Position numbers and translations under genes: made by a program
Source of the DNA: Corynebacterium atrinae
GTDB lineage: Bacteria; Actinomycetota; Actinomycetes; Mycobacteriales; Mycobacteriaceae
Direction: 5' to 3'
Assembly (NCBI RefSeq): GCF_030408455.1
Contig: NZ_CP046977.1
Coordinates: forward strand, 2,046,001 to 2,110,000
DNA: 64,000 bases
Notes under the pieces: model-generated
Databases searched by the model: none
Seen by the model: only the letters and a program-made list of their open reading frames with translations
What the model was told of the DNA's origin: nothing
Part shown: positions 7,896-17,166 of the stretch, piece by piece
How the letters are laid out: each line of letters begins with the position of its first letter
How positions within the stretch are numbered: position 1 is the stretch's first letter

Positions 7896-8702
7896 ATGGC
7901 ACGCACCGGCAGCCCCATCTGGATTGACCTCGGCACCCACGACATCGATGGGGCCGACTCCTTCTACTCGCAAGTGTTTGGCTGGGACATCCCCGAGGGA
8001 GCGGCTGAGTTCGGCGGCTACCGCATCGCTACCAAGGATGGTGTCCCGGTGGGCGGCATGATGAGTTCGCTCATGGGCCCGGATCGCCCGCTCGAGGAGC
8101 CGGAGTACCCCACCGCCTGGACCGTTTACTTGGCAGTGGAGGATTGCGCTGCTGCGGTGGCGGCCGCGGAGAAGGCCGGGGCGACCGTCGTTGTTCCCGC
8201 GATGGAGGTCGGCGAGCTGGGTTCCATGGCGATCCTCGTCGATCCCGCGGGAGCTGGCGTCGGCTTTTGGGAGGCCAAGGAGTTCCCCGGCCTGGCCTTC
8301 AACGGCCAGCCAGGCACTCCCGTGTGGTTTGAGCAGATGAGCAAGGACTTCTCTGCGGCCGCAGACTTTTACCAAGAGGTGTTGGGCTGGAACCTCGCCT
8401 ACATCGGTGAGGATGGCCAGCCGGTCGACGAGGCCCCGGCCTCAGGCATCCGCTACGCCACCAACGGTGCGGGCGAGAACGCCTCCGCCGGACTCTGTGA
8501 GGCCGATTCGTTCCTGCCCGCGGAGGTGCCCAGCTTTTGGCGCGCTTACATCGGTGTCACGGACACCGATGCCACGGCCGCCCGCATCGTCGAGCTGGGT
8601 GGAGCGCTCCTGGACGGTCCGATGGACTCTCCCTTCGGTCGCGTGGCGACGGTCGCGGACCCCCAAGGTGGCACCTTCCAGATCGTCAGCGTTGAGGGCT
8701 AA
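7896..8702 (+). CDS. Two-domain VOC (glyoxalase/extradiol dioxygenase-like) protein
   Basis: A 268-aa protein built of two tandem vicinal-oxygen-chelate domains. Domain 1 (about 1-125) begins GSPIWIDLGTHD with FYSQVFGWD. Domain 2 (about 135-268) begins PVWFEQMSKD with FYQEVLGWN and ends ADPQGGTFQIV. It resembles the actinobacterial CFP30B (Rv0577) group, for which a detoxification role is suspected. The metal-binding residues could not be assigned with confidence, so no reaction is proposed. A GGAG element lies upstream of the ATG. The gene converges on the transporter gene and overlaps it by four bases. Confidence 0.8.
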   Translation: MARTGSPIWIDLGTHDIDGADSFYSQVFGWDIPEGAAEFGGYRIATKDGVPVGGMMSSLMGPDRPLEEPEYPTAWTVYLAVEDCAAAVAAAEKAGATVVVPAMEVGELGSMAILVDPAGAGVGFWEAKEFPGLAFNGQPGTPVWFEQMSKDFSAAADFYQEVLGWNLAYIGEDGQPVDEAPASGIRYATNGAGENASAGLCEADSFLPAEVPSFWRAYIGVTDTDATAARIVELGGALLDGPMDSPFGRVATVADPQGGTFQIVSVEG

Positions 8703-10054
8703 AGCACCATCGCCGCGATGAAACCAGAGATGAGCAGCGGGATGTTGAAGTGAATGAACGTCGGGATGACCGAATCCCGGATGTGATCGTGCTGGCCATC
8801 GGCGTTGAGGCCGGACGTCGGGCCCAACGTTGAGTCCGATGCCGGGGAACCGGCATCGCCGAGGGCGCCTGCGGTGCCGATGATCGCGACCGTCGCCACG
8901 GGCGAGAAGCCCAGAGCCAGGCAGAGCGGGACGTAGATGGTGGCGATGATCGGGAGCGTCGAGAAGCTGGAACCGATACCCATGGTGACGATGAGCCCGA
9001 CGACCAGCATCGCGATCGCGGCGGCCGCCTTGTTGCCGGCGAACATTTCGGCCGAGGAGTTGACCAGGGACTCCACCTCTCCGGTGGCGCTCATGACGGC
9101 GGCGAAGCCCTGCGCGGTGATCATGATGAAGCCGATGAGCGCCATCATCCGCATACCGGAGGTGAAGATGTCATCGGCTTGGTTCCACCTCACCGCGCCG
9201 GTGCCCATGAAGATGGCGAGGCCCGTCAGGGCGCCGATGAGCAGGGAGTTCGCCTCCGAACCGCTGGCCTGCATGACCACCTGGATGACGAAGGTGGCGA
9301 TGATCGCGATAATGGCCACCGTCACCCGGTAGCGCGAGATTTCCTCGTCGTGGGTCTCCGTGCCGCCAATGATCGGCTTATCGGCGTAGATGCGCGGCTT
9401 GCGGTACGTGAAAAAGACCGCGATGAGCAGGCCAACGATCATGCCCATCGCCGGGATAGCCATTGTGGACACAATGTTGATCTGGCTGGTGTCCATGCCA
9501 GCTCGCTCAATGTTGCCCAGCAAAATATCATTGAGGAAGATGTTGCCGAAGCCCACCGGAATCCACATGTACGTGGTGACGAGGCCAAACGTGAGCACGC
9601 AGGCAACGAGGCGACGGTCGATCTTCAAACGGTTAAAGATCGCCAGCAGCGGCGGAATGATCAACGGGATGAACGCGATGTGCACGGGAATGAGGTTCTG
9701 GCTCATGATCGACATCGCCAGAATGCCCGCGACCATGCCCCACTTCGTCATCGCCACCAGGGATTTCTTCCCCGATTCCGAACTGACATCAAGCTTATTA
9801 ATCAACCAATTGGCCAACAACGCCGGCAACCCCGAGCTCGCCACCGCCATCGCGAAGGCACCCAGCAAGGCATAACTCAGCGCAATCTGTGCACCGCCAG
9901 ACAGCCCGTCTTGGAAAGCAACCATCGTGCCCTCCAGGCCTAGACCGCCCAGCAGGCCACCCACGAGGGCACCAATGAACAAAGCCAGGACCACATGGAC
10001 CCTGGACACGGCGAGGATGAGCATCACGAGGACGGCTATTAGCACAGCGTTCAT
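8699..10054 (-). CDS. YuiF-type transporter (Na+/H+ antiporter superfamily)
   Basis: An integral membrane protein of 451 aa with about 11-12 hydrophobic segments and no soluble domain. It resembles the YuiF family (Na_H_antiport_2), with SIMSQNLIPVHIAFIPLIIPPLL in the middle and a C-terminal GSSFSTLPIIATIYVPL followed by GDAGSPASDSTLGPTSG, typical of re-entrant loops in ion-transporter-superfamily members. Family annotations vary between Na+/H+ antiport and amino acid (histidine) uptake, and nothing here decides between them. The ATG at 10054 opens directly into the first helix. It is transcribed alone. Confidence 0.75.
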   Translation of the reverse strand: MNAVLIAVLVMLILAVSRVHVVLALFIGALVGGLLGGLGLEGTMVAFQDGLSGGAQIALSYALLGAFAMAVASSGLPALLANWLINKLDVSSESGKKSLVAMTKWGMVAGILAMSIMSQNLIPVHIAFIPLIIPPLLAIFNRLKIDRRLVACVLTFGLVTTYMWIPVGFGNIFLNDILLGNIERAGMDTSQINIVSTMAIPAMGMIVGLLIAVFFTYRKPRIYADKPIIGGTETHDEEISRYRVTVAIIAIIATFVIQVVMQASGSEANSLLIGALTGLAIFMGTGAVRWNQADDIFTSGMRMMALIGFIMITAQGFAAVMSATGEVESLVNSSAEMFAGNKAAAAIAMLVVGLIVTMGIGSSFSTLPIIATIYVPLCLALGFSPVATVAIIGTAGALGDAGSPASDSTLGPTSGLNADGQHDHIRDSVIPTFIHFNIPLLISGFIAAMVL

Positions 10055-10227
10055 GCGTTTTACTATAAAACTAGGCCGCGCCGATAGCTTGCTTTTTGGC
10101 GCAGAGGGTGGAGGCGTAGGGGTAGGCCTTCGCCGGCATAACTCATCTCATCACTGACAATTTCCATAAACTAGCGTTTAGCCACAGCTATCGCTCTCTA
10201 TCAAAAGCGAAGAAAACTGGACACACC

Positions 10228-10605
10228 ATGAGAGGCTCTGACGTGGAAGAGTTTCCGTTTCGGACCATGTTTGATGACGAGCCGCGTTCTGAGCTCGTCA
10301 CGGAGAAGTTCTATAAGGACTACTTGGCGTGTCCATGGCCGGGTGAAGCAGCGATGCTGCCCTCCCCTGACCCGGATAAGTTCGTGATTATCTTCACCGA
10401 CCGTGACTCCGCGGGTGGAGTTGTATCAGTTGCCGGTATGGATTGGGACCTTGCCTCTGAAATATCACTGCACTTCCAAGAGCGGGCGGAAGCGGACGCG
10501 CCGGTCGGTGATGTGTTTGACCGGATTCGATACGACTTCGGAGTTGAAGAAGTGTGGGAGCTAGACGATCTGACAGTCTTGGGCGACCTTCCCCGCGACT
10601 GGTAG
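10228..10605 (+). CDS. Hypothetical protein, 125 aa
   Basis: A small acidic soluble protein with no motif that I recognise. It has no signal peptide, membrane segment or zinc ligands. Trp and Phe are fairly frequent and the C-terminal third is rich in Asp and Glu. Its base composition is less GC-rich than the flanking genes, with several AT-rich codons, which may mark recent acquisition. It stands alone between the YuiF-type gene and cmrA. It could be an immunity-type or accessory protein, but nothing in the sequence shows this. Confidence 0.55.
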   Translation: MRGSDVEEFPFRTMFDDEPRSELVTEKFYKDYLACPWPGEAAMLPSPDPDKFVIIFTDRDSAGGVVSVAGMDWDLASEISLHFQERAEADAPVGDVFDRIRYDFGVEEVWELDDLTVLGDLPRDW

Positions 10606-10723
10606 CTGTCCCGATCTCCACTACCAGCCAAAATGTGGCGGTCGAGGTCCTGGCCAACCTTTCGACTGGTCCGTGGACTTAAGCTGTACTCCAAACGCAT
10701 TCGCTGCACAGACAGGAAGATCT

Positions 10724-11527
10724 ATGTCCCTCCCCTCCCCCAGCCCGACATCCCGCGCGCTCGTGACCGGCGCCAGCCAGGGCATCGGCAAGGCGATGGC
10801 GCGTGACCTGGCATCGATGGGTCACAGTTTGATCATCGTCGCGCGTCGCGAAGCATTGCTCGCCGAACTCGCCGCCGAGCTGGAGAGCCGCCACGGCGTC
10901 ACGGTAGAGGTCGTCGCGTGCGACTTGAGCAAGCACGATGAGGTAACTCGTCTCATCGAGCTTATCGACGCCCGCGAGGTCTCCATCCTCATCAATTCCG
11001 CCGGCATTGCGTCGTTCGGGCCCCTGCTAAAGCAGGATTGGAACTACGAGGTTGATCAGTTCAACCTCAATGCGACGGCAGTCCACCGCCTCACGCATGC
11101 AGTGCTCAAGGGGATGGCGGAGCGTAAGGATGGCGCGATCTGCAACGTCGGCTCGGCGGCAGGCAACGTGCCGATCCCGAACAATGCCACCTACGTTTTC
11201 ACGAAGGCGGGCGTCAACGCTTTCACCGAAGCCCTGCACTACGAGTTGAAGCCACTGGGCATTCATTGCACTCTGCTGGCCCCTGGGCCAGTCCGGGAAG
11301 CTGTGGTGCCTGATGAGGAAAAATCGATCGTCGATAAGGTTGTTCCGGATTTTCTGTGGACGACGTACGAATCCTGCTCGCGTGAGACTCTCGAAGCGAT
11401 GTCGAAGAACCAGCGGCGTATCGTACCCGGCCCGCTGAGCAAGGCGATGAACGCCGTCTCCAAGGTTGCGCCGACGGGGCTGCTCGCTCCGCTCATGGGT
11501 CATTTCTACGCAAAGATGGGGAACTGA
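10724..11527 (+). CDS. cmrA: Mycolate reductase CmrA (short-chain dehydrogenase)
   Basis: A 267-aa NADPH-dependent short-chain dehydrogenase. The cofactor motif [12 protein letters not shown] is at about residues 12-23, the INSAG motif at about 90, and the catalytic Tyr-xxx-Lys is in ATYVFTKAG. The position immediately before orn is shared with Rv2509 and C. glutamicum cmrA. That enzyme reduces the beta-keto group of newly condensed mycolic acid, the last step of mycolate synthesis. The ATG at 10724 follows AGGAAG at good spacing; upstream in-frame codons lack a ribosome site. Only one base separates it from orn. The function is inferred from synteny plus family. Confidence 0.8.
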   Translation: MSLPSPSPTSRALVTGASQGIGKAMARDLASMGHSLIIVARREALLAELAAELESRHGVTVEVVACDLSKHDEVTRLIELIDAREVSILINSAGIASFGPLLKQDWNYEVDQFNLNATAVHRLTHAVLKGMAERKDGAICNVGSAAGNVPIPNNATYVFTKAGVNAFTEALHYELKPLGIHCTLLAPGPVREAVVPDEEKSIVDKVVPDFLWTTYESCSRETLEAMSKNQRRIVPGPLSKAMNAVSKVAPTGLLAPLMGHFYAKMGN

Positions 11528-11528
11528 C

Positions 11529-12173
11529 ATGCCCGAGAATTCCACAAAAGTCGCCGCCAAGAACGATCGGCTCGTGTGGGTTGACCTGGAGATGACCGGC
11601 CTTGACGTGCATCGCCACGTCATCGTCGAAGTCGCCGCGCTGGTCACCGACGCCGACCTCAACATCCTCGGCGAGGGCGTCGACCTCGTCGTCCACGCCA
11701 CCGAGGAAGAGCTGGCGCACATGGACGATTTCGTCACCACCATGCACAACAACTCCGGTCTCACCGCCCAAATCCGTGAATCAACCGTCACCATGGAAGA
11801 GGCCGAAGACGCCGTCCTCAACCTCATCGCGACCCACTGCTCCCCCGAACATCCCGCCCCGCTGGCCGGCAATTCCATCGCCACCGACCGCATGTTCATC
11901 CGCGAGCAAATGCCGCGTCTCGACGCTGCCCTCCACTACCGCATGGTCGACGTCTCCTCCATCAAAGAACTCGCCCGCCGCTGGTACCCCAAGGCCTACT
12001 TCAACCAACCCGCCAAGGGCCTCGCCCACCGCGCGCTTGCCGACATCGTCGAATCCATCCGCGAGCTCGACTACTACCGACGCTCCATCTTCGTCGACCT
12101 CCCCGGCCCCACCTCCGACGAAGCCTCCACCGAAGCAGACGCCGCTACCGAGTCCTACCAGCGGTTTTTGTAA
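11529..12173 (+). CDS. orn: Oligoribonuclease
   Basis: A 3'-5' exoribonuclease of the DEDDh family that degrades very short RNAs and pGpG-like linear dinucleotides to mononucleotides. The 214-aa length is slightly longer than most because of an acidic Ser/Thr-rich C-tail. Catalytic motifs are visible: [10 protein letters not shown] (Exo I, DxE) near residue 15, [10 protein letters not shown] (Exo II) near 115, and HRALADI (Exo III, His and Asp) near 165. It starts one base after the cmrA stop, so the two are probably one transcript. Confidence 0.95.
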   Translation: MPENSTKVAAKNDRLVWVDLEMTGLDVHRHVIVEVAALVTDADLNILGEGVDLVVHATEEELAHMDDFVTTMHNNSGLTAQIRESTVTMEEAEDAVLNLIATHCSPEHPAPLAGNSIATDRMFIREQMPRLDAALHYRMVDVSSIKELARRWYPKAYFNQPAKGLAHRALADIVESIRELDYYRRSIFVDLPGPTSDEASTEADAATESYQRFL

Positions 12174-12222
12174 AATCAGCTCCGTGCGTTAATCTTGATC
12201 ACGCTGCAATTGCGCAGCGATG

Positions 12223-12298
12223 GTGGCTGTAGTTCAGCTGGTAGAGCACCAGGTTGTGATCCTGGGTGTCGCGGGTTCGAGCCCCGTCAGCCACCCCA
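12223..12298 (+). tRNA. tRNA-His (anticodon GTG)
   Basis: Cloverleaf with acceptor GTGGCTG/CAGCCAC and anticodon loop TTGTGAT (GTG). The T-arm is GCGGG-TTCGAGC-CCCGT. A G at 12222 can supply the tRNA-His G-1 facing discriminator C12295, and CCA is encoded at 12296-12298. Confidence 0.95.
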
Positions 12299-12304
12299 AA
12301 GTAG

Positions 12305-12350
12305 AAGCAGTCCTCGGTAAGTTATTCACTTAACTTGCCGAGGACTGCTT
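12305..12350 (+). terminator. Hairpin terminator after tRNA-His
   Basis: Two 20-base arms (12305-12324 and 12331-12350) pair with a single G-T wobble around a six-base loop. The stem contains GCAGTCCTCGG. It begins seven bases after the tRNA CCA end. The T-run after it is weak, but the stem is long and stable. Confidence 0.75.
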
Positions 12351-12409
12351 CGTTGTTTCCTAGGTGGGATCTGGGTTGTTCCTCGGTGGTTCCTGGGCGG
12401 TGAGGCAAT

Positions 12410-12766
12410 ATGGGCGTCATGATCTTTGACAACCTCGTCCTTGCCCTTTTCGCTGCGTTAGTCCTCACGGCGTTGATCGTCGTTGGTGTAGCACGGTCCG
12501 TCCTTCCGCGGCAAGACCAGGAGCGAACCACGTTTCCATGGTTCTGGGTCACCTTCCCCGTGACTGTTTTCGCAGGCCTCGTGGCTGCTTTACGCCTGGT
12601 CCCGGCCGCCCCAATGCAATCCGACTTCGGGTGGACAATGTACGCCCCGCTATCCGATCCAGTCGACTACGGCTTTCCAGACCTGCCCAGCACATTTATC
12701 TGGACTGTCATTCTCGTGGTGGGGGCGGTTGCTTCCGTGGTCGCCTGGAAGCGGGGGCGGGTTTAG
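12410..12766 (+). CDS. Small membrane protein, 118 aa, unknown function
   Basis: Three hydrophobic segments are visible: about residues 5-28, 42-62 and 95-112, separated by a polar loop with PRQDQERTTF and a loop rich in Pro and Asp. It ends in a basic tail, KRGRV. No family is recognised. The start may be ATG 12410 or ATG 12419 three codons later. It follows the tRNA-His terminator and stands alone, so no role can be inferred from its neighbours. Confidence 0.6.
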   Translation: MGVMIFDNLVLALFAALVLTALIVVGVARSVLPRQDQERTTFPWFWVTFPVTVFAGLVAALRLVPAAPMQSDFGWTMYAPLSDPVDYGFPDLPSTFIWTVILVVGAVASVVAWKRGRV

Positions 12767-13119
12767 GATCCATCGATTAACAGGAACTGAGCAGTCCAGA
12801 ATTATCCAAAATGGTTTGGTCTCGACTGGAGTGACAAACAAACTGTGGACAGGTAATTAAGCTTCAGTCTCCACAGCACCTACTGTTTCCTGGTGCTAAG
12901 CACTCTCGAAGTCGCCAGGGCGTGTCACGTTGTTTGTGTGCGGGGCCTGATAGTTAAAGGTAGAACGCGAAGAAGTCCGGGTAGGCCACAGACACCTGGT
13001 TGATGGCCTGGTTCCAGCCAGTCACCGGCAGTTACTGATACACCACGCTAGCGGACGCAACCGCATGACACCGCGCAGCCACCCGGGGTCGTCGGTTGTT
13101 TACTGATAGATTCGACGCC
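12767..13119. other. Intergenic stretch without recognisable gene
   Basis: No convincing coding frame. The only structure seen is a 7-bp inverted repeat (CTGTGGA at 12843-12849, TCCACAG at 12870-12876) that lacks a T-run. The composition is less GC-rich than the surrounding genes. Confidence 0.5.
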
Positions 13120-13551
13120 GTGACCACGTCCGACCCCGCACTCGTCCCCGAACTTCTGGTGGCAGATACCCCCGCAAGCATCGAGTTCTGGTGTGGTCTA
13201 TGTGGATTCACCATCGACTATCAACGTCAAGATGAAGGATTCGCCTACATCTCACGCGGAAGCGCACACCTCATGCTCGAGCAGCAAGGGATAGGCCGGA
13301 ACTGGATCACCGCTCCGCTCGCGCGGCCGCTGGGGCGCGGGATCAATTTCCAAGTGTCCGTCCCGTCACTTTCGCCGATACTCTCCGCGCTGCGCGAGGC
13401 AGACTACCCGCTTTTCATGGAGCCGGAGTCGAAGTGGTATCGCATTTCTGAGACCGAAGAAACGGGGGTCGAGCAATTCCTCGTGGCTGACCCCGACGGC
13501 TACCTCATTCGCTTCCAAACTTCACTCGGGAGACGCCGCATTAATAGTTAG
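13120..13551 (+). CDS. Bleomycin-resistance/VOC family protein
   Basis: A single-domain VOC protein of about 143 aa. It has LVADTPASIEFWCGLCGFTIDY near the N-terminus, HLMLEQQ in the middle and a C-terminal FLVADPDGYLIRF, the usual metal-ligand strand of bleomycin-binding and glyoxalase-like proteins. Members of this size bind and sequester bleomycin-type drugs or act as unknown lyases, and the sequence does not say which. The GTG at 13120 gives a standard N-terminus; a TTG at 13096 in the same frame is an alternative. It stands alone, with 60 bases to the convergent oxidoreductase gene. Confidence 0.7.
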   Translation: MTTSDPALVPELLVADTPASIEFWCGLCGFTIDYQRQDEGFAYISRGSAHLMLEQQGIGRNWITAPLARPLGRGINFQVSVPSLSPILSALREADYPLFMEPESKWYRISETEETGVEQFLVADPDGYLIRFQTSLGRRRINS

Positions 13552-13611
13552 GTGAGGGTAAATCTGTAGCTGCCGGTACTGCACGCATTCTCCCTTCACA
13601 CTCGATTCAAG

Positions 13612-14517
13612 TCATCCGTCCACCATCTCCGCCAGCAGCTCCTCCGATCGTGCCCGCCCGACAAGGTCACTCATCCCGCCGGTGACTAGCACCTCCCCCA
13701 TTACACGGAGTTGCTTCTCCACTTCCCGCGGAGTTCCCCACACCGCCATCTCCAAGGTTTGCGCCATCCGGCGCTTCTCGGCGGCGCTCGGCACGGGGAG
13801 CTCCTCCACTGGAAGGAGGGCTTCGAACACGCCGGTCGTGCGGGCCCGGGCCTGCGCCCACGCCTCCGGAAGGAGGAGATCGCGGGCCGCATCCGTCGTA
13901 TCGGCGACGGCGACGTTGAGGGAGTGAATGACCTGCGGGGCGTCGATAAGCCCGGGACGGAAGGCGCGGCGGTAGAGGTCAGCTGCATCTGTTTGGTTTG
14001 GGCCGCCGAGGATGATGCCGAGGCCGAGCTCGGCGGCAAGCTGCGCAGAGCGGAAGCCTGCGAGCAGCCACACGGGAGTGGCGGTGTCCAGGTGTCCGAG
14101 CATTTCCCGCAGGTCTGCAGGGTAGGCCTTCTTCAGCTCGGCAGGATCGCCCTGTCGCAGGGCAGCACGCACGTCGGCGGTGAAGCCAACGGAGGAGCCG
14201 ATGCCGGCGTCGACCCGCCCTGGGTACAGAGCCTCCAGGGTGGCGATTTGCCCAGCAACAATGAGCGGCTGGTGCGTCGGCAGCATGATTCCCGCGGTGC
14301 CCACCCGGATTCGGCGAGTGCCCGCACCGACGGCAGTGGCCAGCATCGCCGGCCGCGATCCGGGAATGCCTGGGACGCCGTGGTGCTCGGCAACGAGGAA
14401 GCGGTCGAAGCCGAGGGCCTCAACGTGGCGGGCGTGGTCGATCACGCCTTGCAGGACATCCGCCGTGGTGGATGAGCCACCGATGGCATTGGCGCGGTCG
14501 AGGACAGAGAAACGCAT
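13612..14517 (-). CDS. LLM-class flavin-dependent oxidoreductase
   Basis: A 301-aa luciferase-like monooxygenase family protein, expected to use reduced FMN or F420 in the cytoplasm. It shows RFLVAEHHGVPGIPGSRPAM near residues 40-60, the RIRVGTAGIMLPTHQPL core strand, and GRVDAGIGSS for cofactor phosphate binding. The pattern fits the MsnO8-type subgroup. The substrate is unknown. The ATG at 14517 begins MRFSVLDRA, typical of the family. It runs in the same direction as the acetyltransferase gene but is separated by about 30 bases. Confidence 0.8.
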   Translation of the reverse strand: MRFSVLDRANAIGGSSTTADVLQGVIDHARHVEALGFDRFLVAEHHGVPGIPGSRPAMLATAVGAGTRRIRVGTAGIMLPTHQPLIVAGQIATLEALYPGRVDAGIGSSVGFTADVRAALRQGDPAELKKAYPADLREMLGHLDTATPVWLLAGFRSAQLAAELGLGIILGGPNQTDAADLYRRAFRPGLIDAPQVIHSLNVAVADTTDAARDLLLPEAWAQARARTTGVFEALLPVEELPVPSAAEKRRMAQTLEMAVWGTPREVEKQLRVMGEVLVTGGMSDLVGRARSEELLAEMVDG

Positions 14518-14547
14518 GGTCCCCAGAGTAGGCGGAGGCCAACCCGA

Positions 14548-15087
14548 CTAAACGCTATCCCCCTCCACCACGGCGTACACCGCCAGGTCATAGTGCTGGC
14601 CGCGGTGAAACTCCGCTTTCCGGGCGATGCCCTCAAAGCGCGCCCCACCCTTTTCGGCCACGTGTCGGGAGGCCGCGTTATCCGCCCGCGCCTTCACCTC
14701 CACGCGCTTGGCACCCCCGGCCAGGGCGTACTCCAGCACCAGGCGAAGGGCCACGGACTGCAGGCCACGCCCGCGGGCCCAGGGAGCGGTGTGATAGCCA
14801 ATGTCATAGATCCCGGCGTCCTTATTGGTCACCCGTAATTCGATGCTCCCCAGGAACCGATCATCGTCGTCCGCGGTCATGACCAGCCGCACGTTATCCG
14901 TGTCCGCACTTTCGGCAATGAACGCCTCCGCCATGTCCAGCGTGTAGGGCTGGGGAATGGTGGTGAAGTCAATCATGCGCTGATCCTGACAGCAGGCGTA
15001 GAGGTCGGCCGCGTCGGCGCTAACAAGCGGACGCAATGCGATGCCTCCGCCGCGCAGGCGGACATCCTTGACTTCCCACAGGTTCAT
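14548..15087 (-). CDS. GNAT family N-acetyltransferase (RimJ/RimL type)
   Basis: A 179-aa acetyltransferase with LRPLVSADAADLYACCQD at the N-terminus and the acetyl-CoA loop in YHTAPWARGRGLQSVALRLV (R/Q-x-x-G-x-G/A form). The late motif NAASRHVAEKGGARFEG is typical of the RimJ/RimL branch, which acetylates protein N-termini, aminoglycosides or small amines. The target is unknown. I chose ATG 15087; a TTG three codons upstream is less likely. It is probably co-oriented with the L,D-transpeptidase gene without overlap. Confidence 0.8.
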   Translation of the reverse strand: MNLWEVKDVRLRGGGIALRPLVSADAADLYACCQDQRMIDFTTIPQPYTLDMAEAFIAESADTDNVRLVMTADDDDRFLGSIELRVTNKDAGIYDIGYHTAPWARGRGLQSVALRLVLEYALAGGAKRVEVKARADNAASRHVAEKGGARFEGIARKAEFHRGQHYDLAVYAVVEGDSV

Positions 15088-15114
15088 GGCTGCCAAGTTT
15101 AGCTGCCGAACCCC

Positions 15115-16308
15115 TTACCAGGAGCTGGTTTCATTAACGTTGCCCTTCTTCCATGTCTCCCAAGGGATGTTCCAATCGCCCAGGCCGTCATAGCCCGAGA
15201 GCGTGCCGGCGATAGTGTTCTTCACCACGACCGGATCGCCGCGCTTGACCGAGTTCTGGAACCAGTTGGCAGCCTCGGTGGTGACGTTGATGCAACCGTG
15301 GGACACATTGGAATAGCCCTGCTGCCCCACCGACCACGGGGCCGCGTGGACGTAAATCCCGGAGTAGGACATCTGCGTGGCGTAATCGACCATCGTCTTG
15401 TACCCACCGGAATCGTGCGAGAGCCCGAAAGTTTCCGAGTCCATGAGCAGCTGGCTATGCGAATCACCAATGATGTACGTGCCGTTCGGCGTCGGCCAAC
15501 GATCCGCGCCGAGCGACACCGGAATCGAGCGCAGGACCTCGCCGTTCTTGGTCACGGTCATGGTCTTGGTGGCGTCATCAACCACGGTCATCACCTCATC
15601 GCCGATGGTGAACTTTGCCGCATTATCCGAGTCGCCGTACACTCCATCGCCAAGCTCCTGGCCATAGATATCAGCCTTCACCGCGACGGACGTGCCCGGA
15701 GTCCAGAACTCCTCCGGCCGCCAGCGCACCTCACGATTATTGAGCCAGAAGAACTGCCCGTCCACCTTCGGTTCCGTCGTAATGGTGATCGCATCTTGCG
15801 CCGCTTGCCGATCCGGGATCGCCTGCGAGAAGCGGAAAGCAATCGTCTGCGCCACCCCCACCGTCGAACCATCGAGCGGCGACAGCGCCACCGAAGCAAT
15901 GCTCGTCGGCGTCGCCGTGGCGAAGGTGGACTTCGTCGTCTCGCCGTTCTTATCCTTCGCCGTGACGGTGTACGTCCGGTTATAACCCAGCACCTCATCG
16001 GTGGTCCAGGACTTCTTATCCTCGCTCAGCTTGGACTGGATGACCTTCCCATCCTCATTGACCATCTCCACACTCGCGAGGCCCTCATCCTGCGACTCCA
16101 CCGTCACCGGCGTCGCCGGATCATACTTCTTGGTGCCATCTTTAACGGAGACCTTCGGCGCCGGCTTCGCCTCCGGCTCGCTTATCGACGCCTCCCCTTC
16201 CGCACCCTGCTGCCTATCCAGCGTGCATGCAGCCAGTCCCACCGCCGCAAACATGGTGACTGCTGCCACCACTGCCACCCGCCTCACGGCGGACACCGAA
16301 ATTCTCAC
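15115..16308 (-). CDS. L,D-transpeptidase lipoprotein (LdtMt2/LppS-like)
   Basis: A cell-wall enzyme that forms 3-3 cross-links between meso-diaminopimelate residues of peptidoglycan, the carbapenem-sensitive alternative to penicillin-binding proteins. It is 397 aa. The N-terminal signal ends in a lipobox, VGLAAC, followed by an acidic linker. Two Ig-like segments (about 50-240) precede the YkuD catalytic domain, whose nucleophile lies in SHGCINV at about residue 339. The start is GTG 16308 behind GAGGTG. Mycobacterial Rv2518c occupies the same part of the chromosome between orn and fas, supporting orthology. Confidence 0.9.
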   Translation of the reverse strand: MRISVSAVRRVAVVAAVTMFAAVGLAACTLDRQQGAEGEASISEPEAKPAPKVSVKDGTKKYDPATPVTVESQDEGLASVEMVNEDGKVIQSKLSEDKKSWTTDEVLGYNRTYTVTAKDKNGETTKSTFATATPTSIASVALSPLDGSTVGVAQTIAFRFSQAIPDRQAAQDAITITTEPKVDGQFFWLNNREVRWRPEEFWTPGTSVAVKADIYGQELGDGVYGDSDNAAKFTIGDEVMTVVDDATKTMTVTKNGEVLRSIPVSLGADRWPTPNGTYIIGDSHSQLLMDSETFGLSHDSGGYKTMVDYATQMSYSGIYVHAAPWSVGQQGYSNVSHGCINVTTEAANWFQNSVKRGDPVVVKNTIAGTLSGYDGLGDWNIPWETWKKGNVNETSSW

Positions 16309-16565
16309 TACTCACACCTCAAGATTGCCCAATAATCGGGTCCAGCCTAGCCCCGCCCCCAACGCTTTTGGCCCTCCGCTGGACCAAAAAGAGGTTTCGT
16401 CATCGAACTGTTGCCTAATACACAGGAATACGGACTCACCCATACCGAAACCCACACAAATCCAACCCTTGACCAGGCGATTTTACTACCACGCCACCCG
16501 CCTGTTATATTTTTCTTCGTTGCCAGCACGGTCCCCACACCGGGAACGAGCAGGAAACAACCTAA

Positions 16566-16641
16566 GCGCCATTAGCTCAATTGGTAGAGCAACTGACTCT
16601 TAATCAGTGGGTTCGGGGTTCGAGTCCCTGATGGCGCACCA
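16566..16641 (+). tRNA. tRNA-Lys (anticodon CTT)
   Basis: Cloverleaf with acceptor GCGCCAT/ATGGCGC, D-arm GCTC-GAGC, anticodon loop CTCTTAA (CTT), T-arm TCGGGG-TTCGAGT-CCCTGA and an encoded CCA end at 16639-16641. Confidence 0.95.
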
Positions 16642-16643
16642 CA

Positions 16644-16683
16644 TTTAAGGCCCCTACCTGCAGAAACAGGTAGGGGCCTTAAA
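16644..16683 (+). terminator. Terminator after tRNA-Lys
   Basis: A perfect 17-bp stem (arms 16644-16660 and 16667-16683, containing AAGGCCCCTACCTG) with loop CAGAAA starts three bases after the tRNA. The arms begin and end in T and A runs, so it can act on both strands. Confidence 0.85.
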
Positions 16684-16684
16684 G

Positions 16685-17166
16685 TTTGGGGGTCGGGCAA
16701 GGGCACGGTTATGGCACGGTTTGACTTTCAACTGGGGGTGCATTTTGGCACCCCCGCCCCCTGATCGCGACCGGTTGGGCTCAAGTAGCACAATGTGAGG
16801 CAGGCCCGGGCGTGTCGCGAGGACCAAGTGGTGCGGGCGCTAAAAGTGCGTTTCGAGTTCACTCATTAATCGAGTAGCGAGATCTGGGAACTCGATTAAT
16901 GGGTGAAGTCGTATCGCACTTTTGGGTCTTACGGGGTGAGATCAGCGACAGACCCCTCTGAGCAGTGCGTTCCGGGTCCTCGCGGCGGTCAAGATGGTTG
17001 CCGAGTTGCTCCTTGCACGTTGTTGGTGCGATCGAGTGGATTCTGGGCAGCTACTTCTCTGGCATTTCAGGATGGTGAACTGTGGTTTTCACGGAAACCG
17101 CACACACATTGTGCCACTTACCCCACCGGCTAAAACGGCCCAAAAGTCGCGATCAGCCACCCGCCC
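16685..17166. other. Intergenic stretch with hairpins, no gene seen
   Basis: No convincing coding frame. It contains a short hairpin (GGGGGTGC at 16734-16741, GCACCCCC at 16748-16755, loop ATTTTG) and the 82-bp palindrome listed separately. The rest shows nothing recognisable. Confidence 0.5.
16842..16923. repeat. 82-bp imperfect palindrome
   Basis: The ends are exact (AAAAGTGCG at 16842-16850, CGCACTTTT at 16915-16923). The inner arms pair largely too, including ATTAATCGAGT against ACTCGATTAAT. The central loop is about 12 bases. The size and near-complete pairing suggest a folded RNA, a miniature mobile element or a multi-site operator. It is downstream of tRNA-Lys and not next to any start codon. 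Confidence 0.6.

Noticed and set aside
12843..12876. Inverted repeat CTGTGGA/TCCACAG as a terminator.
   Set aside because: Seven pairs with a 20-base loop and no T-run; too weak.
16903..17133. 76-codon plus-strand frame after the 82-bp palindrome.
   Set aside because: No ribosome site, poor composition and no family; treated as non-coding.
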